In this document: positions 46,215 to 57,499 of the stretch, one piece after another
How the letters are laid out: each line of letters begins with the position of its first letter
How positions within the stretch are numbered: position 1 is the first letter of the stretch
Assembly (NCBI GenBank): GCA_015143295.1
Contig: CM026562.1
Coordinates: forward strand, 8,522,041 to 8,586,040
DNA: 64,000 bases
Source of the DNA: Tetracentron sinense
Taxonomy: Eukaryota > Streptophyta > Magnoliopsida > Trochodendrales > Trochodendraceae
Direction of reading: 5' to 3'
Notes under the pieces: generated by a model
Seen by the model: only the letters and a program-made list of their open reading frames with translations
What the model was told of the DNA's origin: nothing
Databases searched by the model: none
Program-made: the position numbers and the translations under genes

Positions 46215-49200
46215 TTTCTTCTCCTCTCATCTTTGAAGAAAGATAAAAATAAGAAGAATAAAAAAAGAAAATATAATTGATATTTCCTCTCTTTTCTTAT
46301 TGTTGCTGACCAGGATCGTTGAGACCGTCTGCATTCGTCGAGCCTACATCCTGACCATCAACCGGTGGGTGTATGTACCCCCGATCCGGATCCCGGTGAC
46401 TCATCCACTCACCTAGGCCGAGGTAGCAGTAGCTCTAACCATGCAGGTCCGACCAACTGGCCAGACCTCTATAAGAAGGCCGCGGTCACCAGACCAGGCC
46501 TCTGTTGAAGACGCTCCAGTCCGAAGCAGAAGCAGAACCCACCCCATCAAATCAGGGGTGGAAAGGCAGTCTGCCTGCCTAAATCAAAGGCAGGCAGCGT
46601 GCCCACATCAGGCTACCCACCAACAACAGGTCGCTAGCCTGTGGGCATCCTAGAGGATGCCAACTAGCTCGCGGGTACCTCAGAAAAGAAGTGCCTACCC
46701 ATAGACATATCTGTTCGCGGATACCAAGGAGGGTGCACCCAATCGGGTACACACAAGGCAAAGTGGCTCAGCCACTTCGCGATAGGTCAGCCCAAAAGGC
46801 AGACCTATGTCACCGGAAACCTTGAAAAGGGATTCCAAATTCGTTAACCATTCGGGGTCAACTAATGGAGCAAGCTCGTTTCGAGCTCAAACCATAAGCC
46901 AGTCAAGGTCTAAACAAGAAAAGCCCTATAGGTCGATCCTAAGATAGATTATTGAGATCCCCCAACCCAAGTCAGTTGTTGGGACTCACCCTTCACAAGT
47001 TTATCAGTAGAAGGGAGATGCTGCCCAAATTATCTCAGGGTAAAAGAACAAGGCCACTGGCCTAAAGGACGTTACAGAAACTTCCCTAGTAAAATTATAG
47101 GGAACCAATCCACGGACCAGGTCCCCGGATCAGAGGACCAGTCCGCAAGTTAATCTTGCGGATAGAAGGAGAAGTGGCCAAGGCCACTCTACGGGCAAGG
47201 GGCAATGCCCATCCGAGGACACCAATTAAGGTCAATGAACCCAAAGCCCAGCCAAACCCAAGGGTCTAGCTTAGGCTTACCCCGCGGGCAGAGTCGCAAG
47301 CAACTCCACGGATAGGTTGAGAAGCAGTCCTGAGTCCGCAGACAGAAGCGTCCACGTACAAATCCCTCTCAAGAACATGAGGGACCTGTGGATAAATTCC
47401 ACCTCATCCATAGATAATTCCTCTTCCAAGAAAGAAAAAAGTTGGCAGTTAAAGGCCACTTGATGATGTTATCAGATCAATAAGTGAAAGTGTGAACTTG
47501 CGAGTTTCTTCGAACTACGCAAGGGGTATTAACAGCCGTGATCAAAGTCACCCGGCTGTTAATGAAAATACAAACCTGGACTCAGCACTAGCAGACAAAA
47601 ACTTGTTGTTCAGGCTAGGTCTAAATGCATTTAGAGGCGTAAAATCTGGCAACCTTCGCAGCAATGATGACAAATGTTTGTCATCAACATCAACGGCCTC
47701 TGTCCAGAGATGTCAGCCTATTCTAGTGGCCGAACAAATACAGAACCAAAAAGAAGAACCAGAGCACTGCATGACTCTCAGGTCAAAGTGTTGAATATAA
47801 GTTCTTCTCCCTTTGAAATACCAAGGAAGAAGACTCTTGAGGAAATCCTCCAGCTCAAAATTCGGAAATACCATTCGGCTCCATCGAGGAGGGCATACAA
47901 TTACCGGTCAAAGCCAAGAAGGTCTAGAAAGCAAAGTTCATCTCATACTCATCGTGTTCGGGAGGAACCAGTGACCAGAATATCGTAACACCATTATGAA
48001 AGGTGTTCGTAAATGTGGTCGGTACAAGGAAAAATCCTGATCCATAGCAGTTTACAACTCCGTTGTTCTAAGGAACCAGTACACCGCTCGAGCAAAATCT
48101 TTCGGAAAGGCAACGTTCTTAGAACTCGGCCGCTATCATTCTAGCTTCTTTGGACGAGACAAAATATTCTAGAGCCATTGAAACAATGGCTCCTGGACAA
48201 ACAATTCCGAGAAGGTGGAAGAGCCGCAAAAATTAGGTCGAAGGCAAAGAAAAATCCTAAGACCTAGTTCAATCGGCCCCAGAGCCTGATGCCAGTGGAT
48301 ACTAAGAGGGATCAGAGCAATAACCGACGTCGATAACCTCTCTAAGAGAATTGGGAAGAATCCTTCCAACCGAGTGTTATGACTCTGACGAACTAGTGGT
48401 CCAGTCAGCAATGCCAGAGGCAGTATTAGAAATACCTTAAATAGTTTTCAATGCACCTAATCCTCTATACGGGATGCCTGACACTTACTTCATGGAAGAA
48501 GAATTTTCAAATCTGTTCCAGCCACAGGGACCAGCATCAGAATGACCGGTAGCGGTCATGATGGAAGATTTGGATGGGAACGCAGATCAAGGGAATAACC
48601 CTTCAACTTCGGCAGCTCCACCATCAAATGATAAAACAACGGCCTTACAGGCTCAGCTCCGGTACAAGGATGATGAAATCACAACCATAATATCTCAAAT
48701 GCAAGGGTTGGCTACTCAATTGTTAGCTCTCAAATCTGCATCGGCACCTGGACCCTATTTCCTGTACCATGGAGATAGCAGTAATCAAGGCATAGCTCCT
48801 GGACCTCCAAATCATCCAATGGTACCCGAAACAGGTCCCATTCCAAATCAAGCCACCCTCATAGGAGGAATTCTATCGTCTCTTCTAACTGCCATTGAAG
48901 AGACCGTTCGCAATCAAATATGGTAGGCCAAAAAAAAGAAGAGGATGTTCGGATGATCATGAAGCCCTATCCACCTATCCAGCTTCTCGCTGCCATTGAA
49001 GAGACCGTTTGCAATCAAATATGGCAGACCAAAAAAAAGAAGAGGATGTTCAGATGATTGTGAAGCCCTATCCAACTATCATGGATGCAGTTTCATTCTC
49101 GCCAGGTCTCGTTCAACCAACATTCAAAATATTTAATGGTACCAGAGATCCGAGGCAATATTTGTCGCATTTCCTTTGAGGTGTGGATTAGCATCCAAGG

Positions 49201-49289
49201 CAGGAGCTCTCTGTTTCCAACTCTTCGTGCAATCTCTAGAAGGTGTTGTTTTCACATGGTACCATTTCCTCTCACTCCATTAGGATTAT
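46215..49289 (+). pseudogene. gag: Tat-type leader and gag, decayed
   Basis: A long leader region with stops (46215-48550) is followed by an open gag piece at 48558-48926 (ALQAQLRYKDDEI, GPYFLYHGDSSNQG). The retrotransposon gag core comes next, reading LCFQLFVQSLEGVVFTWYHF near 49205-49270 with shifts and stops. A 101 bp segment is tandemly duplicated inside (48891-49080). Homology ends near 49290, where foreign DNA begins. Confidence 0.7.
48891..49080 (+). repeat. Imperfect tandem duplication in gag, about 101 bp unit
   Basis: GCCATTGAAGAGACCGTT and the following AAAAAAAAGAAGAGGATGTT recur at 101 bp spacing (48891 and 48992). Confidence 0.85.
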
Positions 49290-51857
49290 AGAATTTTATC
49301 TATATCCTTGGACTTCCACTAATCACAATAATTTCCATTAGTACAATATGATTAACCTCCAGAAAATAGAGAATTACTTGCAGGTATTTCTATCACAAGA
49401 TTTGTTTACAGATGCATCACTCCACTTCCAATATTGTTATAAGCTTACGGGACAATATCGTATACTGTCTTTGATCCCTAGCTTATATTGGGAACCCATT
49501 CTCTTTGATATTTTTAGTCAAGCTTGGACTTTCAAAAACATTTTTTGAAATTCTTTAAAAGAAATAACAATAATAATTATATTCCTTTTGTATAGAAAAT
49601 AAACTTCTCGATAAAACCATTTATCGATAAATACCAGCACTGGGTTTTTCAAGTCCGGTTTTGACAAGTATCAACTCAATCTTAATTACTCTAGAAGAGT
49701 AGTGGAATCCTTGTTGAGCATACACACACTTCTTCTAATTTAGCATACATAACCTAACGAGCCCATATTCAGTCCGGTATGTTAGACATTGACGATTGAC
49801 TACATCAAAGCTATATAGGCAAATACTAGAGAAGATGTCGACCTCTCAGGTTTAGGACAATCTGTCAAATGGACTACCTAAATATATAGACAGTTTATTT
49901 CTAAGGGTATTGATCGTCAGTCAATCTTAAATTATTCATTCTTAGTAATAATTCCGTAGAATAGTACTAGTAAGGGTATCGTTCCTCTGAGGACTGCGCT
50001 GGTTTCGTTGCTTTTTATTCAGATTAATTTTAAACTAATAATTGAGGCAATTGAATTTTGATTTGATTAAACTAAAACAATGAATTAAACTAATTTAAAT
50101 GAAATTTCTAAATTAAACTAAAAACAATTGGGTTTTTAAATCCTTTTGGAGAGAAAATCTAGGGTTTTCAAATCCACCACTAACCTAATAACTAATCCCT
50201 ATTTTAAATTTATTATAACCTCTTAAATTGTAAACATTCCAGTTAGAGTGACAGCACGTCCCCTCTCAACTGCTCAAGAAAAGTTCAAGGGATTATATCC
50301 TTTGAATATCGTATCTTCGGTTAGCACGAATGATACACACTAATCTACGGTTGTGTAATCACTCGTCTTCCCTTAGCATAAAATATCTTCAGATTTAATC
50401 TCTCGATATTTTAAAACCATTGCATAAAACCTATGTTTAAATTCTAACGAAAATTAACATAAGTGATTTTAATTCCAATTTCATAATACCTAAGACAAGG
50501 TTGAGAATTCCATTGAAATTAAATATAATTCAAATAAATCCGGTTGTTTGAAAACAACCCTCTGATTATGCAATCAATGTTTTACAATGCAGAGAATTAA
50601 AATAAAAACAAAATAAAGGACACAGTTACTTGGCTAGGGTTTCATCGAAACCCTAGAGTGCAAATTAGTTCATCGCGAGGGAGGAATGCAACATCTTCAT
50701 GGACAAAGTTGCAGCACTTCTCTTCATGACTTCCTTGATCTCCAGAGCTTCTCTTCTTCAGATCCAAAATCTCTACAAATTTCTCTCTCTCTCTAATGAT
50801 AATGGCTAAGAATTCTCCTTTTTATAGAGAAAGATAGAAAGATAGAGTCCTTCTAGAATAAGGAGTTCTAATTGAGGTACAACTCTTCTTTTTCTCTCTC
50901 TAAACTCTCTTAGGGTTGAATGAGGATTAAACCATCATTTAGGAAGACAATAATAGAGTTGGAAAGTGTTTAGAAGTACTAAAACACTATTCATGAAACA
51001 CTATTCACGGAATATTATTTCACCCTATTTACAGTTTTGCCACTGAACTTCAAATAATTCTAGAGAGCTCAATTTTAATCGGATTGACCCAAAATTTTAA
51101 ACATAGCTCCTTTAGGTCATCTAGAATCTACCCAAAAAGTTTCATAAATTTTGGATAAATAAAAATTACCAAACTACCCCTCTATTGATAGAAGTGCGAT
51201 TTTGGCCAATCGATTTATCAGGGTAGATTTTTGCGATTTCGCTCTCTTTTCTTCTTCTTTCTTTTACTCTTCTTTTTTTCTGAGATTTTTGGAGTCTTTG
51301 AAGCTTGTAAATCTTCCATTTTATCTTCTTTTCCTCGTATAAACCTGAAATAAGAATAAACAACCAAGTAGCATAAAATAATATAAATAATTACTCTAAA
51401 TGTTTAGCAAGTTAAGTTTGAGGTGCTTTTATGTATAACATTTAGCACCGATCAGGTATCCACTGAGCGATCTAGTTGCAATATAAGTACTTCTTACTTA
51501 TATCCATATTTTAGTCAAGAGACTATTCTCTCAGTGATTGAGATTCATCACTCCATCATATGGAACTAACAATGTGTAAGTTAGTAGGAATACATTGTCC
51601 AGATGTATCCTGAATAACTTAGAACAATACTAGGTCTACAAGGAATCGAAAAACCATATCTCCTTAGCAATTAGTTAATAACTAATTGGATGATTTTCCT
51701 ACAATGTTATCTAAGGGACAAAGTAGTCTCATCTAATGAGATACTTTTATTATGTTACCCATTGTAGAAGACAATGTGTGAATGTAAAATATGCATTTAT
51801 TGATTAAGTAGATTAATACAATTCTAGAATGACTTTCGTGGGCATATATGTCTAACA
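49290..51857 (-). mobile_element. Nested LTR-like DNA replacing the gag-pol middle
   Basis: Between the end of gag homology and the first RT residues lies unrelated AT-rich sequence. Read on the minus strand its right edge is TGTTAGACATATATGCCC, a typical LTR start. The left edge near 49290 is not sharp. Protease and the first part of RT are missing, so insertion was accompanied by, or followed, a deletion. It contains a further solo LTR at 49911-51454. Confidence 0.5.
49911..51454 (-). mobile_element. Solo LTR with GGTAT target duplication
   Basis: Plus-strand ends are TGATCGTCAGTC and AGCACCGATCA, inverted TGATCG/CGATCA. Perfect GGTAT copies flank it at 49906-49910 and 51455-51459. Length 1544 bp. 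No coding sequence and no internal LTR pair. On the minus strand it starts TGATCGGTGCTAAATG, a form common at plant LTR starts. Nested in the older insertion. Confidence 0.8.
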
Positions 51858-54519
51858 GCACCCCTAAAGGAGTGTTCTACTACAAAGTCATGTCATTCGG
51901 CCTCAAAAATACCGGAGCAACCTATTAAAGGGCCATGACTATCATATTTGGGGATATTCTCCATGACAAAGTCGAGTGCCATGTCAATGACTTGGTTGTC
52001 GAAACAAAGCAACGAAGCAATCATCTGGATGATCTTCGGGAAATCTTCGACAGATTGTGGCAGCATCAGCTTATAATGAACCCGCTCAAATGTGCATTCG
52101 GAGTTGCATCTGGGAAATTCCTAGACTTTGTGGCACATCACAGAGGAATCGAGATTCCCTACTAAGATAAAGGCCATTCACGAAATGCCCCCTCCAAGAA
52201 ATCTTCGCGAGTTGAAAAGTGGGATCAGGCTTGTCAAGATGCTCTCGATAGTATCAAAACCTATATCACCAACCCACCAGTCCTCATGGGTCCTATTAGA
52301 AGAAAATCACTTATCCTCTATATAGCAGCACTCGAAGGATCTCTCGGAGCCCTCCTTGCTCAACATAATGATCAAGGAAAGGAAAATGCCCTGTACTATC
52401 TAAGCAAGACTCTAGTTGGAGCAAAATGTAGATATACGCCGATAGAGAAAGTCTATCTGGCCCTCATCTTTGCTCTGAAGAAATTGAGGCATTATATTCT
52501 CGAGCATTCGGTGAAACTGATATCCAGAGCCGATCCTCTCAAATACATAATGTCCCGCCCTACTCTCTCGGGCAGAATGACGAAATGAGCGGTACTCCTG
52601 TTTAAATTTGAAATCCAATTCGTGCCATAAAAGGCAATGAAAGGGCAAACCCTTGCTGACTTCCTTGCAGCAAATCCGGTTCCCGCCAACTCACCTTTGG
52701 TCGCCGACCTCCTTGACGAAGAAGTTATGTAGGTACGGGCCAAACCAAGTTGAAAGATGTATTTTGATGGAGCTTCAAGAAGCCCTGATGGAATCAAACA
52801 CATCAACCCAAAGGAGAATAAGTCAGGTGTTTGTATTATTTTTGTCACACCAGACAACGTAATCCTACCCTAATCCTTCGCACTAACAGAAGGATGTTCA
52901 AATAATGATGCTAAATATGAAGCCCTGATGGTAGGTCTCGAATTGGCTCTTGAGATCCCGATGGATGAACTAACCATCTATGGGAATTCAGAACTCGTCA
53001 TCAAACAAGTTTGAGGTGAATATGTCGTGCGAAGAGTCAGCCTCCTTCCCTATCAGAAGAGAGTGGACCAGCTACTTGCTCAAATTCTAGCCTCTTCCAT
53101 GTCCGTAGAGGACTCAACAATCAAGCCAATGCTTTGGCCGGTCTTGCAGCATCTCTAACTCTATCAATAAACAGGGTGTTGACTATCACAGTGGGGGAAA
53201 GAAGAACTCTCAAATCCCTTCCAGAGATAAATCTCCTAGAAACAATTTGTTCTGTAATAATCAAAGAAAAAGATGAAGACTGGCGACAACCCTTCATCGA
53301 TTATCTCCAACATGGTTGATTGCCTGGATACCATGCCAAACGCGCTGAAGTCCGTCGACGTGTCACAAAGTTCATGATGTTGGAAGATACACTGTATAAA
53401 CGGTCCCTGGATGGTATCTTAATGAGGTGCCTCTCAGGAAATAAAATTGGTCAAGCAATGGAAGAAACTTATACTCGGGTCTGCAGTGCCCACCAAGCTG
53501 GGCCCAAGCTATAAATGTAGCTGAAAAGATTAGGCTATTACTGGGCTACGATGACCACTGATTATCTTAACTATGCAAAAAAATGCAAAGTTTGTCAGCT
53601 TCATGCTGATTTCATACATCAGGCTCCCGAGCCTCTCCACATGATGACGTGTTCATGGCCGTTCGTGGCATAGGGAATGGATGTTATAGGACCATTCACC
53701 CCACCATTATCTACTAGGCATCAATACATCCTAGTTGCGACAGACTACTTCTCAAAATGGGCCGAAGCCGTTGCTCTCAAAGAGGTCAAACACCACTCAG
53801 TGCCAGACTTCATCTGGACCAACATCATATATCGGTTTGGGATTCTAGAAAGCATTATCACGGATAATGGGCAACCTTTTTGAAGCGCCTCTATACACAA
53901 GTTGTAGGCCAAATTTGGTATTTGAGAGAACCATTCGACCAGGTACTATGCAGCCGTGAATGGTCTTGTCGAAACCTTCAACAAGACTTTGTGCAAAATC
54001 CTCAAGAAAGTTATGGATAAAAGCAAACGGGATTGGTACGAACGCCTACCCGAATCCCTCTAGGCATACAAAACTACTCACCAGACTCCGACACAGGCCA
54101 CGCCGTATTCCTTAGTCTTCGGTGGTGAAGCAGTTCTCCCCCTTGAAATTCAAATTCTCTCCCTACGAGTGGCAATTCAGCAGTATATCACAAAAGAATA
54201 CTCAGCTAAGGTTCATCTTGCAGAGCTCGAAACTCTTGATGAACGTCATCTCCAAGCCCAACAGAGTTTAGAGATGTATAGACAAAGGCTAACTAATGCC
54301 TTCAACAAAAGAATAAGACTAAGGTTTTTCAAAACAGGGGATTTGGTCTTAATGGTCAGAACTCCAATCATCGTCACTCGACGAACTAAGGGTAAGCTCG
54401 AACCAAAGTGGGAAGGGCCTTACATCATCGAGAAGGTATATTCTAACGGAGCATACCTGTTGACATCAATGGATAGAGAGCGAATTACCCCTCCAACCAA
54501 TGCAAGATTCCTCAAGTGA
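51858..54519 (+). pseudogene. pol: Tat-type pol: RT remainder, RNase H, extra RNase H, integrase
   Basis: Begins inside RT (TPKGVFYYKVMSFGLKN). The catalytic YVDD box reads HVND (ECHVNDLVV), so the active-site Asp is changed. Then RNase H (SLILYIAALEGSLGALLAQ), a second, archaeal-type RNase H (KMYFDGASRSPDG, NNDAKYEALMVGLELAL) as in the Tat lineage, and integrase: zinc-finger remnant (CKVCQ), core MDVIGPF, ITDNGQPF and NGLVETFNKT, and a C-terminal segment ending at 54519. Many stops (for example 52586, 53517, 53881) inactivate it. Codon-level decay is heavier than in the Copia element, fitting an older insertion. Confidence 0.85.
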
Positions 54520-54540
54520 TACTACTCCTAGGATTCGAAA

Positions 54541-54882
54541 TGCTTGCTAGACCAAAACTTTAAAAGACGGTCTAGGCAAAATTTAGAGCACAAAATGACT
54601 CGCTAAGTTCAAAACCCTAAGGGGCGGCTTAGGCAAAAATTAGAGTCAAAATCATGCTCTCTAAGTCAAAAACCCTAAGGGGCGGCATAGGCAAAAATTA
54701 GAGCGACAATGACTCACTAAGTTGAAAACCCTAAGGGGCGGCTTAGATAAAAATATAGTCAAAACAAAATGCCCGCTAGACTAACACTCTAAGAGTCAGT
54801 CTAGGAAAAAATTAGGACTACAAAAAGCTCGTTAAACTAACACTCCAAGACTCAGTTTAGGCAAAAATTAGAGCAATTTGAC
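54541..54882 (+). repeat. Six tandem units of about 57 bp after integrase
   Basis: Units of the form CGCTAAG...AACCCTAAGGGGCGGCTTAGGCAAAAATTAGAG start near 54541, 54596, 54655, 54709, 54770 and 54826, diverging toward the right. They lie between the integrase end and the 3' LTR, a place where Tat elements often carry tandem repeats. Confidence 0.85.
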
Positions 54883-55387
54883 AGGCTCCTGAATACAAGC
54901 TAAAAAGATTCGTCATTTCTCAAAGACTTGCTCCTAAAATACTGGTTTAAACATTCCTAGGTACGAACAGAAACTACCTACTTGTTCTCAAATTATAAGC
55001 CCAAACCTTCCTAGATATGAACGAAAATTAACTATTCGTAAATTACGAGTCTAAAATTGTCCCTATTTGGAACTATGTTTGACTTGATCCTATCATGGGC
55101 ACGTAGGCATCCTGAGAAAATTAACTTCGGTTCAATCAGTCCTTCTAAAAGAACACCATCCCCCTTAGAATTTCCCCTAGCCACTCTTCCATGGGCTGTT
55201 AGAGTCTCTCATTATGGGGACTCCTCAAAACCAGGAGGGTTTCTCGAAACCCACTACGGTGTAGTGGGCTGTCCGCTAAGGTACAACTCACGTAGTGGGG
55301 AGACAATAAGCCTCCCCATGCTCACTGCCATATGGCAGGATCTGAATGGCTGGACCATTCTCAACTGTTCAGATCTTGAGGGGCATT
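54883..55387 (+). other. Tat 3' untranslated internal region
   Basis: Non-coding DNA ending in a weak purine tract (CTTGAGGGGCATT, 55376-55388 region) directly before the last LTR. No other feature seen. Confidence 0.5.
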
Positions 55388-56685
55388 TGTGGGCAGTAAA
55401 ATCTCACCGCCCGTAAGGCGGGTGCATGGTGCACCTGTCTACACAGGATCACTACCCATGAATGGGCGGTTAGGTTTCGCGTATGCCAAAGGCACGCGCA
55501 CCAGCTGGCCAAGGGTTAGCTTACCGTCAGCCCTCTTAACATTAAATGCTAGCAACAGGGCAATAATGCCTGATGGACACCCTTTGTGTCAGTCCTTAGG
55601 GGACTGACATGTGGATAGGGTTTCTCCTCATGGACAGACCCTCATTCAAGGTTACGAACAGACTCCATGAGTCCATCCACGGGCCAGTCAATGACTAGCA
55701 CAGTCCGTGACCATAAAGGCCATAGACCTAACCCAGGCCAAGGGTTAGACCCATGGTCCCACTCTGTATTGGTCTACGGATTGAATAAGGTCAGACCCTA
55801 GTCTGCAGCCCAAATAGGCTTTAGATATAACCTAGACTGCGAGTGAGACCCAGGGTCTCACCTCTTTCATTTGCGGACTGACCAAGGTCACTCCTTTCCC
55901 AGATGGCAGTCAGTATCTGACCACTATATGGAAGAGAATCCTTAAGAAAAAGGACTCTCTGCCAGCTTTGGCGGATCCCAAGATAAATATCCCATCTCTT
56001 TCTCTAATGAGAAAGTGCCATATGACACCCTATCCGAAAGGGGAAGTTATCTCTTTCATTTTCTGGAAAGATAAGAATCTTTCCCCATTTTGGGGGAAAA
56101 TTTTGATCTCTTTCCTCATCCGTATGGTTTCTCTAAGATAAGAAAAACCAGCTGTCTTGGATAGATGATCCTCTTTAAGGAGAGTTGGCCTCTTTTGATT
56201 TCCTAAAAAAGAGGAAGTCAAAGGGGAGTCCAAAGAGGACTCTCCAAAAGATATAAAAGAGGGAGTTTCTCACAAGAAACTCCGAATGCAAAAATATACT
56301 CGTGTACGTACAAGAAGAAAAAAAGCAGAAAAACAATGCAACCAAGGAGGAAGAGGAAGGATCTCCCCCAAATGGAGAATACCAGGTGTACCCTCAATAT
56401 GGCCACCTCTCTTTCTTATTCTTTCTTTTTGATGTTAAAACCTCCATGTGGTATCTTGTAACGCCTACATGGGATCTGGGCAACGCTATTGAATAAATAA
56501 ATATATTTTATTCATTATCTTGTTCTTATTATTTTTCTTCTTAATCAGAGGTTCTTCCCCAAATAGGGAATGTAATTAACAATCTGACTTTACTCAGATT
56601 AGAAGGATAGTCCCCCACAACAAACAATAAACTCCATACAACAATGGAGGAAATTTGATAAGCAAAGACAAATTTTGTGCTTACA
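55388..56685 (+). repeat. Last LTR of Tat-type element (3' LTR)
   Basis: Starts TGTGGGCAGTAAAATC and ends TTTTGTGCTTACA, 1298 bp, followed by CAAGT (56686-56690), the same target word that flanks the solo LTR at 25038. Confidence 0.85.
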
Positions 56686-57499
56686 CAAGTCATTTTCCAA
56701 CGATTTGTCTTCCTTTGATTTATCCCAGTTTTTCATAGAGTTGGTGAGTAATTAAGGGAGGGGGGGCATCCACCAATGAGGTGGTGCCTTAGGCCATGAA
56801 ATAGATTTCATGGGTACGTTAATTATTTCCCTTTTTCATAAGCATTACAACTTACATCCTTTCATAATTTCAAGTATTATACAATATAAAAGAGAACAGA
56901 GAATGATGATAATAGATAAAGAGTGGATTTATCTTGAGACGATTTGTTTCAAAAGAAGTTGCGGAGGGAGTACGAGTTTTAAGGTCGTTGAGAGAGGGAA
57001 TTGAAAATTCGTTGGATTCGTGGAGTTGTCAATTTTAATTTTTAGGGTGAGAAATGCAATTTTCACCAAACCCATTACACTTTCTGATATTGGGCAGGTA
57101 AGAATCGTGGTGGGGACCCCAACTAAGAATCATAGATATAAATTGATCAACCTCTATTGTAAACTTTGAATGAGAATGATCCAAAGGGTTGAGAAAGGTA
57201 TATACAACTCATCGTTTTCTTAGAAATGGAGTACACTTATTTTTACAATTTTTTTGTTTAATTATTTGTTGTCATTGCATTTTTCATATTCTCTTTTGAC
57301 ATTTCCGTGCATCGCACGGGCTTCTTACTAGTTTATAGTATGTACAAAGATGTTTGTGAATTTTCAAGAAGTCGTAATTTAATATGACATTTGCCGTCAT
57401 AAGTAGTGAAAATGAGAGGAGAGATATCTCATAATCAATGTGCATATCCATTAATAATGCATTGACTTTGATGTTTATACTATATTAAATCAGAAGTTT
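56686..57499 (+). repeat. Duplicated flank, copy 2 (Helitron 3' end plus host DNA)
   Basis: Uninterrupted counterpart of 26375-29885. It keeps the empty GTACA site (near 57231) of the 2.7 kb insertion and the better-preserved Helitron end (57305-57331). Beyond 57499 the two copies differ. Confidence 0.85.
57305..57331 (+). other. Helitron 3' terminus: hairpin and CTAG
   Basis: Perfect 6 bp stem CCGTGC/GCACGG with ATC loop, 8 bp spacer, CTAG, then T. A weaker copy is at 29692-29716. Confidence 0.6.

Larger units (their letters stand above)
23019..57331 (+). mobile_element. Helitron-like element, heavily interrupted
   Basis: The proposed 5' end is TCTACTCTACCACTATTATA at 23019, after an A, as Helitrons insert between A and T. 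The proposed 3' end is a hairpin CCGTGC-ATC-GCACGG (57305-57319) and then CTAG at 57328-57331, followed by T. Subterminal GATGCCACATAGG and CCACGTCATC words near the 5' end are typical of plant Helitrons. Without nested elements it would be about 2.7 kb: 23019-25037 plus 56691-57331. No Rep/helicase is encoded, so it is non-autonomous. The body holds a 3 x 99 bp repeat. The Tat-type LTR element is inserted in its 3' part. Confidence 0.5.

Noticed and set aside
44838-56685. Simple full-length Tat element from middle to last LTR
   Set aside because: Left flank GACCT and right flank CAAGT do not match, and the CAAGT belongs with the solo LTR at 25038. A recombinant origin fits better.
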